In this document: positions 9,670-23,300 of the stretch, in pieces | Position numbering within the stretch: position 1 is the stretch's first letter | Layout: each line of letters starts with the position of its first letter | Assembly: GCF_027744825.2 (NCBI RefSeq) | Contig: NC_071343.1 | Coordinates: forward strand, 10,308,366-10,372,365 | Length of the DNA stretch: 64,000 nt | Source: Synchiropus splendidus | Taxonomy: Eukaryota; Chordata; Actinopteri; Syngnathiformes; Callionymidae | Direction of reading: 5' to 3' | Notes under the pieces: model-generated | The model's database searches: none | Told to the model about the DNA's origin: nothing | What the model saw: only the letters and a program-made list of their open reading frames with translations | Program-made: the position numbers and the translations under genes

Positions 9670-12600
9670 CTGCACACAAACACGATCTCAGATACAAACA
9701 TCCAAATAATAACCGCCCGAGAGTCGGACCCCACACAGGAGCTTATTTATCCCGGGATGACAACTGCGTAGAAAGAGCTCACCTGTCTGATTGCATAAGT
9801 CAATACTGACTGTTCCGCGGGCAAAAATGTGCCACCGAGTGTTTACAGACATGGCGTTGCCTCCTGCTGATGTCTGATGCTGCAGGTTTTTAATAAACTC
9901 AGAGGAAAGACTCCTGCAAACAGCTGAAGGCGACGAGGAACACCCAGTCTGTCGTGAGGAGCCAAATGACTTTCTTTTTCTGAACACGCAAACGCCAAGA
10001 ATAAATAAGACTCTTTTATTTATTAAACATCACTTCAGTCTCCAACCTGGAAGATCACGGACTTCAGGGATTTAACATCCTCCAAGCACTGATGAGCTGG
10101 TGAGGTTTCATGAAACAGTGTCCTCAGTTTAGGTACAAGAAGGTGGCGCTATTGGTTCAAAAGTGGTGAAAGCTCTCATTGAAATGGTATTTGGAAGCCA
10201 AATATTTTACAGGAAAGAGTGCCATCTAGTGGGCTGTTAAATGAGGATGCCGTTTTATGAAGCCTCACCAGCCCATCACTCCCTCCAAGGCTGTTTTGAA
10301 TTTAAAAACTTCAATAATTGAAGAAATGATGGAAGCTACCGATGAATAAGCATAACAGATGGATTGGAATGTGATGTACATAATCTTTCATCCACTTCTT
10401 CCCTCTGATATCTCTGTCGATCTGAATGCTAATTCGGAGGCTTCACTTTCTTCCCTCTTCTCTGCAGAAGCCGTCTGAAGCGCCGACTGGCCCTTGTGAT
10501 TGATGAAGTGAGTGGAGATTTTCGGGTGAGATTAATGTAAGAAACACAGACCACACTGTTTATATGCCGACAGCAGAGATTAGACAGGGGTGGGAGGTAT
10601 GAGGGGGGCTCTTAACCTGAATATTTCAGCTAGATTCTCACACTCCGGCACATTCTCCGACCATCTTTGGACAGATAGGTTTACGGGGTGTACAAGGACA
10701 GGCCCAAGGTGGCCAGGACCAACCCAACTATCTGATCCTAACAGCATTTACTTTTCCAGGAGCTGAAAATCCCGTTTTAAAATCCCTTAACTGGTGCAGA
10801 TTTTTCAAAACTGTTTGGACCTTGTATGAGATTGATGCGACAACTAAGTCCTTTGTCTATTTCCACTGCCACAAGACAAAGCCTACAATTGTATTGAAAC
10901 ATTTATGAACCCATTCCAATAGAAGCTTTGAACTTTTGTCTCAAAACAAATCTTCCCATATTACCTCGTAAAACCACAGAGTCATCTGAAGTTCATAGAA
11001 ATTGATGTTTTAACCCGACTGGACGTTCAGGTCCATTAATGCTCATGTTCTTCTAATCAAAACCCCATCATTGAAATGTTTTTGAAACAGAATCTTGTGT
11101 CTCAGGCTTACAGAGTCGGCTGACAAATGGAAAGTGTTAATGAACAAAGCATGTCTCAAAGATATTTCACTGACTGAACCCAACGGAGCATGGCATTTGT
11201 TAACACTCGGTCCATGTCAGTCTATAAGCTGAAGATGAACATTAATTTATCGTCAGGAAGATAAAGATATGCATGACATGGTTCGGCTGTTAGAGCTAGT
11301 GTCTTTTGTTTTAATGGCCCGGATGCTAGTTGACTAACTGGAACTCTATTATCTGGAAAACTAACAATTCCTTTACCAATAAATTTGATCGATTGCTAGT
11401 TGTATGAGACCAATACACACTTCAAAGATATGGAGCTAAGTGTGTTACTGTGTCAATGAGCCCAAGATTTGAGGGTCTAGATGTCACTACAAGTGCGGCA
11501 CGGTGACACACAAGTTATTGATTTCTGAGTCAACGCTTATAGTTCGTTCCAGTTGTGCTCAGAACTGGTAATGTCAGGAGGAAGGTGAGAGAATTCCCAC
11601 CATCCCAAGCACACAATCCAAGATGGCTTCCCGAAACATAAACAGGAAGTAAAAGTTTTGAATCAATTAAATCAGCCGTGAGAAAGAAACACATTCTGTG
11701 AATATGGGTTTCCTCCTCATCCTGCGAGTTTTCAAGTCGCAAACAAAGCACGTATATCCAGACAAGAGATTAGCTTCAGTGGACGTAACTATCTTCACAC
11801 TGTGACGTCATTTACATCACTGACTTCCCACTGCTGAGGTAACTGGAACACAGCTGGCGTTGTTTGACAATGATCAAAACAACACCTCAAAAGAAGTAAT
11901 TTTACGTCTTTGTCATGTTTGTCTTCCATAAAGATTCCATTTCACCCGTTTCAAGCTACGATGTCCTCATCGCCCTGATGCCGTCCTTATCAACCACAGC
12001 TGTGTTACAACCACAACAGCGACATTTTTTTGTTGTTGCATAAGAGGAGCCTAAGACGAGTAGAATCAGAAGAAGCTGAACAGTAAATCACAGTGATCCT
12101 CAGAAATGTTCTCCGAGTGTCACCATCCCAACTATTGATATATTGAAGTGGCAAAGCATTCCGGCTGTTAGCTTCCCTCCCTCAGGATTAACAGACCTTC
12201 TAAAACAGGACACTGAAAAGCAAAATCATGTTGCTGAGGTGGTGTACTCCCACTTGGACCAGGCGTCACCGACCGGACATGAGAAGGGTCAACACAGCCG
12301 ACCGCAAGTTCATCAGCTGAGGTTAAAGATAACAAAACAGGACATTCCTGCAGCTGAGAATGAAGCTGTGAACAAATAAACAAGCACTGCAAACCAACAA
12401 CGTCCCAGATAAATATGACATTGTTCTGTGTCATTGAAAAGGAACTGCCCAACCGAGCTTGTGGGACTCAGTTGAAGCTGTAATTTTGGTGAAATATTTC
12501 TCAGTATCATGATCAAGATGGGGGTAAGGGTATGATTTTGGGTGGTTGATAAGCTCAAAACATCTGGAATGTGTGTCCTCAAACTAAGCACCATCAGTGA

Positions 12601-12687
12601 AGACATGCTCCCCACATGGACATGCCTGTTCTGTTTCTTTGATCTCTGTCAGCACAAGTTAGACCATCCACCATTATTGACACTCAC
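9670..12687. other. kalrn intron 2
   Basis: 3.0 kb with no recognised exon. It contains an hAT-type MITE (10,087-10,281) and, at about 11,550-11,710, the second copy of the interspersed repeat also seen at 7,735. Confidence 0.5.
10087..10281. mobile_element. hAT-type MITE, copy 2, with perfect 8-bp target duplication
   Basis: 195 bp flanked by CCTCCAAG at 10,079-10,086 and again at 10,282-10,289, an exact 8-bp duplication as hAT transposons make. The inverted ends are CACTGATGAGCTGGTGAGGT... and ...GCCTCACCAGCCCATCACTC. No transposase. Near its 3' end it carries GTGCCATCTAGTGG (10,219-10,232), which on the minus strand matches the CTCF core CCASYAGRKGGCRS at all 14 positions. Confidence 0.88.
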
Positions 12688-12762
12688 CTGACACGAAAGC
12701 CACTTTCTCTTTCAGCACCGGAAGAACATCAGAAGCATTGAGGCCTTCAGTCCTAAGAGACC
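12688..12762 (-). CDS. kalrn: kalirin coding exon 2
   Basis: 75 nt, acceptor TTCCAG and donor GTGAGTG on the minus strand. It encodes GSLRTEGLNASDVLPVLKEK followed by VAFVS, matching the vertebrate kalirin stretch just before the SEC14/CRAL-TRIO domain (residues about 23-48 of the joined protein). It enters in phase 1 and leaves in phase 1, so it fits both exon 1 and exon 3. It is separated from exon 1 by a 29.8-kb intron and from exon 3 by a 3.0-kb intron. The segment is shared with Trio, but later exons decide for kalirin. Confidence 0.94.
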
Positions 12763-15700
12763 CTGGAACAAGAGGCGGAAGATACACATTAGAACCTTTG
12801 TGAACAAAAGTTAACAGGCCAGGACCCGGACATCATTCGGATCAGGGGAACTTATGTGGATCTAGTGAGGAACCTCAGCAGCGTGAGGACAAGCAGTTCA
12901 TCACATCTAACAGCAAGGATATGAAGACAGCATCCATCATGTGTGAGCACCTTGTCCACAACTTCTACTACGCCTACTCATTTCGGAAGCCCAAACAAAA
13001 CCCTTCCGTCAGCAGACTGGAGCCATTAATCTTTAACAGGATGTCTCTTGATTCGCTGTCTCAGGCTTCAGCCCTGACTGTGGAAGAAAAGCTCAAATGT
13101 TCGCATCCCACTGAGACAACTGCGAGTCCAAGAACATCCCGCCGCGAGGACTCCACAAATCTATCAGAGGACAAACACAGAGACACCTGTTCTGGCTGGA
13201 TCAGAGCCCTGGTTTTCAAAGCTCCTGGTGCCGGCCCACACCAGAGGAACAGGTTGATGAGGTGAGGGTTCTCATTTAGCCGGATTGTAGAAACACATGG
13301 TGTACAGTCATAAAACTGAAACTCAAAAGTGCACAGTTTTCACAACTGGCAGCCAGACATCATGTTGCCCAAAGACCACATGCAGCTCTGACCAAAACCA
13401 AACAAGTACATAAATATAACCGATATGTAAGTGTGTTAATGATATCATTCATTTTTCTTAAAATTACTCATTCCTTTTTAATGGGCATTTCTTCTACAAA
13501 TTTACAATACAATTTAATTCATTCTTTTTACATGTATTGTCATACATTTTCTGTTTTGGCTGAATATTTATTTCCTATATAACCTTTAAAAAAAAATTTA
13601 AATATTCCCCCTACTACATAATGACTTATTATCAACTAGAATAATAAATAACAACAATAATTACAATAACGATCATAATAATTGCAATATCTGAGACTGA
13701 AATTATTTTACTTTAGTTTAATTTTTAAATTTTGTATTAATTACATGGTTCACCGCATTTAATGCATGTTAATTCTTTTGTGTGGCACGTATAGCTTTTT
13801 GGGAAAATTGGAGTTATGAAATTAGCTTCTGCTGTTTTTACATTGAGTGATGGAATATTTTTCAGAAATGACATTCGTACGTCGCCTAAATAATATTATT
13901 GCATTACTTCTTTCTTCGCAACTGCTCCCAAGGTCTACATGAAGAACAAAGCAGTTGGAAAGCGAGGCAACAGAGAGTTGTCCATCACAGCACTTGACAT
14001 TTATTTTCATTTCAAAAGCCACTGGTAATTTAGTGTTCTTTAACAGCCAGATGCTTCTGCAGTCACACACACTCTTACCAGCCTTCATATAAAAGTAAAT
14101 GACAATCAAGAGGCGGGAACATTAAACAAAAAAAAATATCAGTCTCAGCGCAACAATCTTGGCTGGTGTTTCAATTTCGGAATCAAACGAAGACAGAAGT
14201 GGAGGACGAGGATGAAAGAGAGCGATGGAGCGGAGAAAAAAGGAGAAAAGGCAGGCCAGCATGTCTTTTGATCTTTCCTTTGAGATTTCCCACTGGAGCC
14301 TTCAGACGATTTTATTTCACTTCATCTTGATTTAGCAACATGTTCGCTTTCAACGACAGACCAAGGGATCATTTAATCTCTCTCCGCAGCACATCTCTAT
14401 GATCGGGAGTTGGAAAAAGAGAGCTGTTTACTCATTGGGGGGAAATGATGGCTGCACAGATCAAAGGACAAATTCCACATTCCATGTCATCAGGTTAGTC
14501 CTACTATATATTTTGTATCTTAAATCGCAGAAACCTGTACATGAGTGGAAAGACTCCTGAATATTTGCTCTGTATTTGTACTTACGAATACTGCTTCAAT
14601 ATGATTTTTTTGTTGTTTTATACATTTATTTCTAAGTAATTTCATTTATTAATCAATGGTTTATTTGTTAATAAGTTAAGCATTATTTCTAAAACAGACA
14701 TTTTACCCTTGTAATTTTGGCAGTAGCTCGCTGGCACAACCTAGTAGAAACCAAGGAAGCAGTCAGCCAAGCTCTGCAGGGTGAGTCAGCAAACTTCATC
14801 CGCATGGTACTACAGAAAAAAAATTGAGATATTTCACTGCGTAAACATTACACTATTAGTAAAGGCAATATGAACATATCTAATTCAAAACATCAGGTCG
14901 CAATGTGTGATTATTCTTCCTGAAGAAATATTATATTGTTGAAAGATATTATACATATACATAACAGTCAGATGACTTGAGATGATATGAAATAATATAA
15001 TATTTTTATAATGTCATGGAATTTTTTGGTTCCCTCTTTCCTTTATCTCAATAACCTCTCACCAAAATATAATGTGGCCCCTTAGGAAATGTAGTTCCCC
15101 ACCACTGCTGGCTAGAGAATCTCATCTTCAGGCAGTGATCTGCTTGGTCTCTAATGATTTTTGAATTCTCTCTAAATCATAAACTTTGGACAAGATATAA
15201 TCGTTGGAAAGTCAGATCATGTCAGCAGCAACAGGAGGCATAAGTGAGCAATTGATTCAATGAATCTGTAACAGGGAGAAACTTTCACAATAAGAGGGGG
15301 ATTGTGTGTTGAACTGCTGGTTGGATCTCCATCTGCTACAATGGTCACAGTGATGTTACAGAACTCATGAGGACAGAGAAGTGCTGGTCAACACTCCTGC
15401 CAATCGGATCACACAATGAAACTTTCCGCACCTTTTCAATCTCCGAAACGGTTTATTATTTTCACAAGGTTACATGTCGTTTTATTACTTCCTGGCGTCG
15501 GGAGTAGGATTTTCCTGCGGCAACACCGCTTCTCTTGCTGCTGTGTCCGGAGTGTGTACCGCTGTCGGGCAACCACAGAATCTTTTACCCAGCAATAACA
15601 GTTGTGGAATCATTCTTACGCCACGCTGATTTAAACCTGCAGATTATCAAAGAAATACCTCATATTCATGTTTTACATCAGAGACTCAATTAAAATGTCA

Positions 15701-17421
15701 CTTCAGTCTCCAAATGTCATCATTTCAAAATACAGATTCAAGCTTGAAGAATGAGAAAATGACGTTAAAGAAACAGAGACTTGAAGGTTATTGGTGGTTC
15801 CCACTGGGTGAACTCATGTACCTCCACTGAAAAGATCTAGCAGACACTGCTATATTTTAACCTACCAGCATTTAAAGGGATTAGGTTTTGGTTTTAATAA
15901 CGTGGGCATGAGGGACCTCAGGTGCAAACACGGGTCTATGAGTTGCAGGTTATCGCTAACAATTTCCATGTCAAAGTTGATCTAAAGGGTCATGGGAAGT
16001 TTCATTCGACACATACACACATACCAATACACACACAGGGTATGCTAAACCATGACACGCAGCCCTGCTGAAACCATTAGACGCACCCCCCCACCCACCT
16101 ACGAGCACATGACCTTGTACAACCAGCACACACTGTATGAACTCAATCACGATCCAGGGGCCACGACTGTCTTTTTTTTTCATGATGCAAATCCGTTCTG
16201 CTTAAACCTCCGCTCACGTTGGATTAGATAAAGAGAGAGATAAAAGATTTCCGACCAACATTGAAGGTGACACGGACGGCGCCGCTCCCGCCTCAATCAT
16301 CAGTCCAGGATGAGTCATTGTTGGACTGTGAGTGGATATATAGCCGTGATTTATCACAGAAGTGCTGCTTGGTACCTGAATTGGGCAAAGTGCAGCCAAA
16401 ATTTGGAAAGTCATCTGTGCCAGTGACAATTTATGCTTGAATCATAAAGCAAGTAGATTTCAAATTAAACTGAGTGTCTTTATCTGGTATTTAAGTTCAA
16501 ACTCTTCAATAAAAAAACACTTTTCACTCAATGGCATAAAACTTTGGATGGCTGTATTGCAGTTACTACAGTGAGATAGCAAAGGTATAAGCTGGTGGAG
16601 GCTATGGCGAGGACAAGAGGTTTCCATAGGAGGAAGGCTGAAGCCTTGATCGTCGATAGTCGGTGAACGTATGTAGGGTCACCACCTGCAAACTTGGTAA
16701 TGAGCCATGTTGTGACGTAACCAGGAAGTGTCAAACTGCTACCGTTGCTACTGAATTCCTGAAAAATTGGGGGACTTCACTCCCACATATTTTTTGTGGA
16801 GATCCTCACCAGAAGCAGGTGATTCCCTCCCGCACCTACTTCAGCCAGGCTGCTTTTAAATGGCACTATTTAAATGGCACTTTCAGCTGTGCATCCATGT
16901 TTCTTTTAAAAACTCAAACAGCTTTTTAACTCATAATTCTTTTGTCCCATACATTTGATTTTAGTAAAGTTTACATAATGTGAATATTGCTGAATCAAAG
17001 ATTCTGAATCAAATTGTAACTGCCCAATGTGAACATACGATCATCTCCTTCACAGGATGAACTCAATATGAAAGTCAACTCTGAGGCAGTATAGAATCGA
17101 TTGGGTCAACTCTTGGATGGCGCTTACACTGTGTCATTCATCTGTAGGGGAAACACCTGGTTCAGGTTAGCCTCAGGACAGGGCCACCTCCCAGCGAGAG
17201 TTAACTTTTGATCAAGTCACACCAACTTGATCAGATAATATTTGGGTGACGCGTGAGAGGTCACTCATGGATAGGATTTGGCCCAACTTGCTCAGGACTG
17301 TTCCCCACCTTGACCATGTCGTTCAAATATTGGGTCCGGTATCTCCTCAACCCGAACTGAAATATCCCAGATTGTGCTGGAGGGAGCTATTCCTGGACTT
17401 GATGTTCACCATCATCTAAAC

Positions 17422-17868
17422 CAGGGGCTCTTAACCTTTTCGATCTCTGGGCCCACCTTTTCCTGAACAAATGGACCTGGGACCCATTCAAGTAACAGAA
17501 CTGAGTCATGACTCTTGATTTCATTTGTGATCAACAACCATATTGAATCTACTTACACGTAAACAAACCAAAACCTTGTGAAATTACATGAAACCATGCG
17601 ATCATCGCTAAGATATTTATTTGTCATCGAAAAGTTCAACCAGCAGCAGAACCAGGTGCAAGACGCGAACTGTTGAGAAAATTGGAAAAACTGAATAATA
17701 TTCTGAATAAAATAAATACAATAAACCATGTCTAAATATCACCTTCACCTTCACCAGCTGTTAAGTCAATTCAGTGACACACTGCTGCCACCATATGTGG
17801 CTTATCTATCAAAACAGAACGTCTCGCGGCCCAACCATGGGCCCCAGCCCTATGGTTAAGAATCACTA
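17422..17868. mobile_element. Charlie-like hAT MITE
   Basis: 447 bp bounded by imperfect inverted ends CAGGGGCTCTTAACC and GGTTAAGAATCACTA, with GGGCCCACC / GGGCCCCAGC just inside. These ends resemble Charlie-type hAT elements (CAGGGGTTCTCAACC pattern). No open frame for a transposase and no convincing 8-bp target duplication, so the copy is old. Confidence 0.6.
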
Positions 17869-20392
17869 ATACAAGGAGTATAGAGCTGTTACAATATCTG
17901 TTGAGTAATTACATTGAAAATACTGACTCATGATGACTTGCATAGAGCCTATCTTCAGTCCAGCACTGGTGTCAAATGAGCAGGACATATGCGCACGTAG
18001 ATTAGGTCCCTGTCTTCATAGGAAAACAGGTGAGGTCTTTCACACCCGACGTAAACAGCTGCTGGGACAACCAGCTGCCGGACTTTGCGTGTTGCCATGG
18101 AGACAGAGCCCGTTGGGGGTGATGCCTGTCATATTAAATGTTGCTTGTTTGGAGATTTGAGAGGCGGTGAAACGTCTGTTAGAGAGGCAGCTGTGTCGCT
18201 CACAGAGTTGCGATCCATCACTGACTAATTCGTGACGTCGGGAGGTCCAGTGAAAGCATGATCAAAGATCATCCCAGCACCACGTCTGTCAGGATGAGGC
18301 TGCGCTGGCTGTTTGTATCAATTACGACATTTGACTCTGGAATTTTGAAGGAGTTGACACATTTATTTCCTCTGATCTCATCCACACATGTTGATGTTGT
18401 TTGAGAGAATCAGGCCAGTGAATCTCTGAGAGTGTACGAATACGGAAGGACTATCTGGATGTAGCATTTCTTTCTTTAAAAAGGACAGTGATCCCAATCT
18501 AATCTTATAACAGGGTGACAATCTCAGTCACTAAAAGTGTTAATGTGAAAATGAGATGATGGAGCCATGTCCAGATGTCTAGATCAGATCAAACATGATT
18601 CAAAGTCAGGAGAGGGATTCCAATATTACAGAGAACTTTGCTTCCCATTACAGTTTGTATTAGTGTGTGTCTCAGCACTCTAGCAATGACATCTCAATCC
18701 GTTCGGTCCATTTAACAAGTACCATTGAGAGGGCAGTTCAAACATGATCGAACAAACGGTATTTGTAGTGTTTGACAACCCAAAACATAATTGTTCTCCC
18801 TTCTTAACTTGTCCAGAACTTTTAAAGATATTCAGTTTCAGAGAGAAAAAAAATGTGTTTTCATGTACATAACAGGCCAAAAGACATAGAAACATTTGTG
18901 GGGTTTTTTTATGTACTTTGCTGTATGTAAACTGGACATACATTGCGGGCCAAACAATGGCAGATGTGGAAACTGAGCGCAGTCAATCGAGAAGCCATGG
19001 AGAAACAAGCAAATAGAGGAAATTAGAAATTATTTGCAGGGCCTAAGTTGGGCCCCGGGGCCTCGAGTTTAACACATGTCTTAAAACACGGTGTATATTG
19101 CAAGATCACACTGTGTCATAGTGACAGCAGGGTGGATTTAAATAACAAATATATGTTTTCTTGCAAACTTAAATGAACAAATTAAGAGATGAACATGTTG
19201 AAAGTAGCTTTCACTATGAGATAATAGACACATGCAGCCCAGCTGCACGCGTGACTTCCAATATCTTCCATGATCTTTGGACAACCTGCCTCACCCTGTC
19301 AGATACACATTACAGCCCATTCTGGTTTTGTCACCCAGTACAAATGACAGGCATTGTGTGACTCAATCACGCAGCATTCAGCAGTCCTCACAGGATTATG
19401 CCTTGAATTACCTGCACACACTCGCCAATGCACAGCGAAGTTTGACTTGAAACATGCTCACACTTTAATGGCCCCGGGATCCAGTTTCCTTTTCAGAGGA
19501 AAACCATATCCATCACTCCAGCGAACCGCACACTGCATTCACACAACCACACTCACAATCAGAGCCTTGCGGATGAGAGGCGCGAGGAAGACTGCTTCTA
19601 GTTAAGTGCTGGGCCAGGCATCACAGATGTCAGAAAGATGACGTCGTCTCTACGACAAGATTATCTTGGAGACAACAGCCCTGTTTTTCCTAAGGTTGAT
19701 ACAGCGGCGATTTTAGCACCAAGATATTGTCTTCCTGGCCAAAACCAAGACTTTTAGAGAATAGCCTCCACCTCAAATCACTTCTCAAACCAGGGAAGGC
19801 TTCAATGTCCAGTGCAAAGAGGTGTCCAAAGTCAGAAAAGTCATGGGCCTCTGTAATATGCTTGCTGCCCCCTCAACCTAACCATAGAAGAACTAGGATG
19901 GACCAATTCAATTGAATGAAACAGTTAAAAAAAAACAAGCCAGTTACAGTATTCTCAGAGTAAATGGAGACCTGAAGTTTATTCTAAAAAATGAACCACA
20001 CCTTAAACGTGTATTTAAATAGTCATCATTGCCGTGTCAATATAAAAGAGGCAGCTGGAGCTTGGGGTGTTAGACAGCATTATCCCAGGATAACTGTAGC
20101 CAGTATCTTTTGGATCAGGTTATAAGACCTGTGCCATGCGGCCCCGGGTACCAGGGATGTCAGGACTTGGACTTACCTGAGGTAAACCTTCCCATGATTT
20201 AAATAAATAATAATGAATTGTTTCAGCAGCTTATTTCGACATTTCCAAATGGGTGTTTCCTCTAAACAGCAGCTTTTCCTGCCATTAAAATCTCAAGGCC
20301 GCCAAACACACTGACAGGAAGCAGAGGAAGACCTTGTGTTTTTATCTATATGAGTGCGCCTCTGCCCAACTCTCTAGTCTGCTGGCACAGTC

Positions 20393-20514
20393 TGAGTCAC
20401 TCAGCGGCGGCCAATCAGAGCGAAGCCGCACGTCTACAAAGACGGGAAGATGACATCATGAGCCCAGCGCTCTGACCACATGGAGGGATGCCATCTGGAG
20501 GTGCTGACTCAGCA
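20393..20514. promoter_or_regulatory. AP-1 / CCAAT / CRE-like / MARE motif cluster
   Basis: Within 122 bp of a GC-richer patch: TGAGTCA (AP-1, 20,393-20,399), CCAATCAG (CCAAT box, 20,411-20,418), TGACATCA (CRE/AP-1-like, 20,451-20,458) and TGCTGACTCAGCA (20,502-20,514), a perfect 13-bp T-MARE palindrome for Maf/NF-E2-type factors. It sits in kalrn intron 1. Kalirin uses several promoters, so an enhancer or alternative promoter is possible. No first exon was recognised next to it. Confidence 0.45.
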
Positions 20515-22317
20515 CAACGCACAGCAGCGTATTTCTGAACCACAGCCAGCGATCAAGCAGCTCCGCTCGTGGCAAAACGCAAGCAGGGTGATTCAGCGAA
20601 CTGACGCTTTCGCAAGTCGCTGGAAAAACCTATTGTGAATGAAGCTATTGATCCTGAGTCATCTGCAGCTTGAAATCCCTGGGCATATTAGAATCTACTC
20701 CTGTGAGTGAAGAAGTCGCAACACCTCATATATGTTTGTTCTCACTAGAATAGCTTACAGCATACGATCGCAGGAAAATATTCGAAAGCACTGGAGCATA
20801 TTGCCCTTGAAATGTCAGGCTTGAAAGCTTGTCCTTACTTGACTGAGTGACTTTTATTCACAACAAAAGGAGGCTAGTTATTTGATACATGTTTTGACTA
20901 AAAACGTAGAGAATAATGGAATGAATTGATCCAAATAACAAAGATTAATCACATATAAATCTATGATTTACAACTTAAGGATCACATCTTTTTCATTATG
21001 TGCTTCTATAAAAATGTCTTGACTTGAAACTCAAAATTAGTTATTGAAATATCTTTCCCATCTCCCGATGACTGACCCAAATATATCTTTTAACCATTTA
21101 GATTTAAGACTATTGATGGCAAACAAGTCCCCTCAGATCAGACGAGACACCAATCATTGGAGAAATCAGTTATATGATAAATGAATATCACTTTCACTAA
21201 GTCAAAATATGCAGGTCAAAAATAGAAGAACACAGTCAGGACATTATCTTTGGAATATACAACAACAAAAACCCAGCGCAAGTGTATTTTATCATCTGAA
21301 AAAACATGTCATCATGGTTCTTTCTCCCAGAAGCCAATGCTGAGATTCGAATCATTGTTTTTTATCACAACTAAGATACATCTTGGAACAATTTCCTCTC
21401 TTATCTACCAAAGAAAAACATGTGAGAACAAAAAGCTGAAGTAAATATAAGGAAGAGAGAGAGAGACGGGCTGAATCTCTCCAGTCACTGGATTGTCTTT
21501 CAGAATGGATTTTTTAAATAGGTTATATTGGTTTAAAAAAGTTCTTACAGGCACGTAACTTGTTATACTTCTAAACTTCTAGATCATCTCCTATGATTTT
21601 TCAGTGTTATATTTAGGGATTTATTATTTTATTTTGATCTGTTATTTGTTGTTTGGGGCTTTATCCTACCACTTTATTTCTGTTGTTTATTTTCAGGATG
21701 AACGTGACTTACTTACATTAGGTAGTGCACTCAAGGCCAGGGATCTGATAATGACGCATTAATAATTCATAATAGCTTCCAAATGTTCATTCATGTTCAT
21801 TCACTCACTCAGCCGGTCCATCACAGGACACCAACTAATGTCTGTTTGTTGTTGGATTATGGGAGGGAACCAGAGGTCCTGAAAGATAAGTATCACAAAG
21901 ACCTTCTCGCTGTGACATTTCACCAGTTCTAGGATGAGGATCAGCACCTTGAAGTTGGGTAGAAGGTTGGAAAAAAAGCACTCACTCTGTGTCCCATGGA
22001 CTTGTGGAGGAGTGATTAATAAATATCTAACATCAATAAACAAATGGTTTGAAGTTGCGTGATGTTCACTTTGACAAAAGCATGATGAACCAGGTCAGTT
22101 GGGCCAGCAGGACCCTTGTGGAGGAAGGAAAGAGCTTAAGCCGGGTGAAACCAAATGTTAAAACACGGAACACGTGTTGCTGCTATCAGATTAAATTCTC
22201 CCTCTCCTCTCTGGGTCTCCATCACCGAGGGGCCGGATCAACTTTCAGTCTCCAGACAGCAGCTGTCTGTGGAGGGAAAAACTTAGACGGGTGGTCAGAC
22301 CTGGAATGCCTGTATAC

Positions 22318-22320
<3 letters not shown>

Positions 22321-22360
<40 letters not shown>
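22321..22360. repeat. (TG)20 microsatellite
   Basis: Forty bases of uninterrupted TG in kalrn intron 1. The plus-strand frame through it (CVCVCV...) is an artefact. Confidence 0.95.
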
Positions 22361-22364
<4 letters not shown>

Positions 22365-22949
22365 CGGCCCACTGGCAGTTCAGTATTTAGGGGCACTGCT
22401 ATCACGCAATCTGGGACTTATGTCATTTAAAAGATCTGGAAAGTGGCCGCCACATTGTTTTCATTAGATAAAGATAAGATCTGTGATTCGACCTTAGATT
22501 TCCTCTCATGGTGTGAGCCCAATAATCTGCAGATGAAAGGGGGTTTTCATCCTAATAATCAAATTATCTGTTAACAGAATTAACTGAATTATAATGATAT
22601 CTCCAAACCTATGTAACGGCAACCTGTCTGGGCGACACATTCTTACTCCTCAGCTTAGCATGGTGATGGTTGTCAAGTGGACTTTTTCGTCCAGTGTTGC
22701 CAGAAGTCAGCGATCCATGTGGATCATGAATTGAATCATATATGAATATTATTTCCCTTAAGACATTGTATGACCTTCAAAAAGGATGAGGATGAGGCAG
22801 GTGGTTGGCAATCATGAGTCATCATTGTTTATATAAACCCAAGAAAAGCATGATCTCAATTTGGCAATACATCTCCGTAATGCAGTTCGTAACGTGTCAA
22901 TTTCTTCGTAAAACAATAAACTTGGCCTCAAATCACAGCACTGAATTTG

Positions 22950-23300
22950 AATGCTACCAAGAGGCTAACCGAGCGAAAGCTCACCTAAGAAAGCCGCAGG
23001 CGAAATCAATGCTAGTGGGGTTTATTGTTTTGGACAAGCAGCCGTGTTCTGTTGTCGAAGACAGCAGCTAATAAGCACACAAGGACGCCAGACACTCTCC
23101 CTGGACACGATGTGGATGAACAGAGGAGCCATTTTTCAGGTTATAAGGCAACATTCTAGAACTTAACAAGTGATGAGTCTTTTTGTTTAGTTGTTGCGAT
23201 TTAGTTACGAAAAAAGAGAAAAACAATCTGCAAAAATCAGCCTGTACCGACTTTCAAAAAAATCAGTATCGGCCAAAAAATGACAATCTGTGTGCCCCTA
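22950..23300. repeat. interspersed repeat, copy A (partner at 33,860)
   Basis: Shares ordered blocks with 33,860-34,550: GAGCGAAAGCT, TTTATTGTTT, GCAGCCG-GTTCTGTTGT, AAGGCAACATTC and TATCGGCCAAAAAA. It lacks the GGCCGATTTATCGG end of copy B. Probably derived from a DNA transposon. Confidence 0.55.

Larger units (their letters stand above)
12763..22319. other. kalrn intron 1, exon-2-proximal part
   Basis: No coding exon is recognised. The 114-codon plus-strand frame at 12,921-13,265 has no recognisable protein. Notable content: an AT-rich block (13,400-13,760), a Charlie-like MITE (17,422-17,868), an hAT-like fragment at about 18,935-19,075 (GCGGGCCAAAC ... GGGCCCCGGGGCCTCGAG) and the AP-1/MARE cluster at 20,393-20,514. 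Confidence 0.45.

Noticed and set aside
12921..13265. 114-codon frame beside kalrn exon 2
   Set aside because: On the opposite strand to kalrn, no known domain, no conserved motif.
22049..22390. 113-codon frame with a cysteine-valine repeat
   Set aside because: It is generated by the (TG)20 microsatellite and has no other protein signal.
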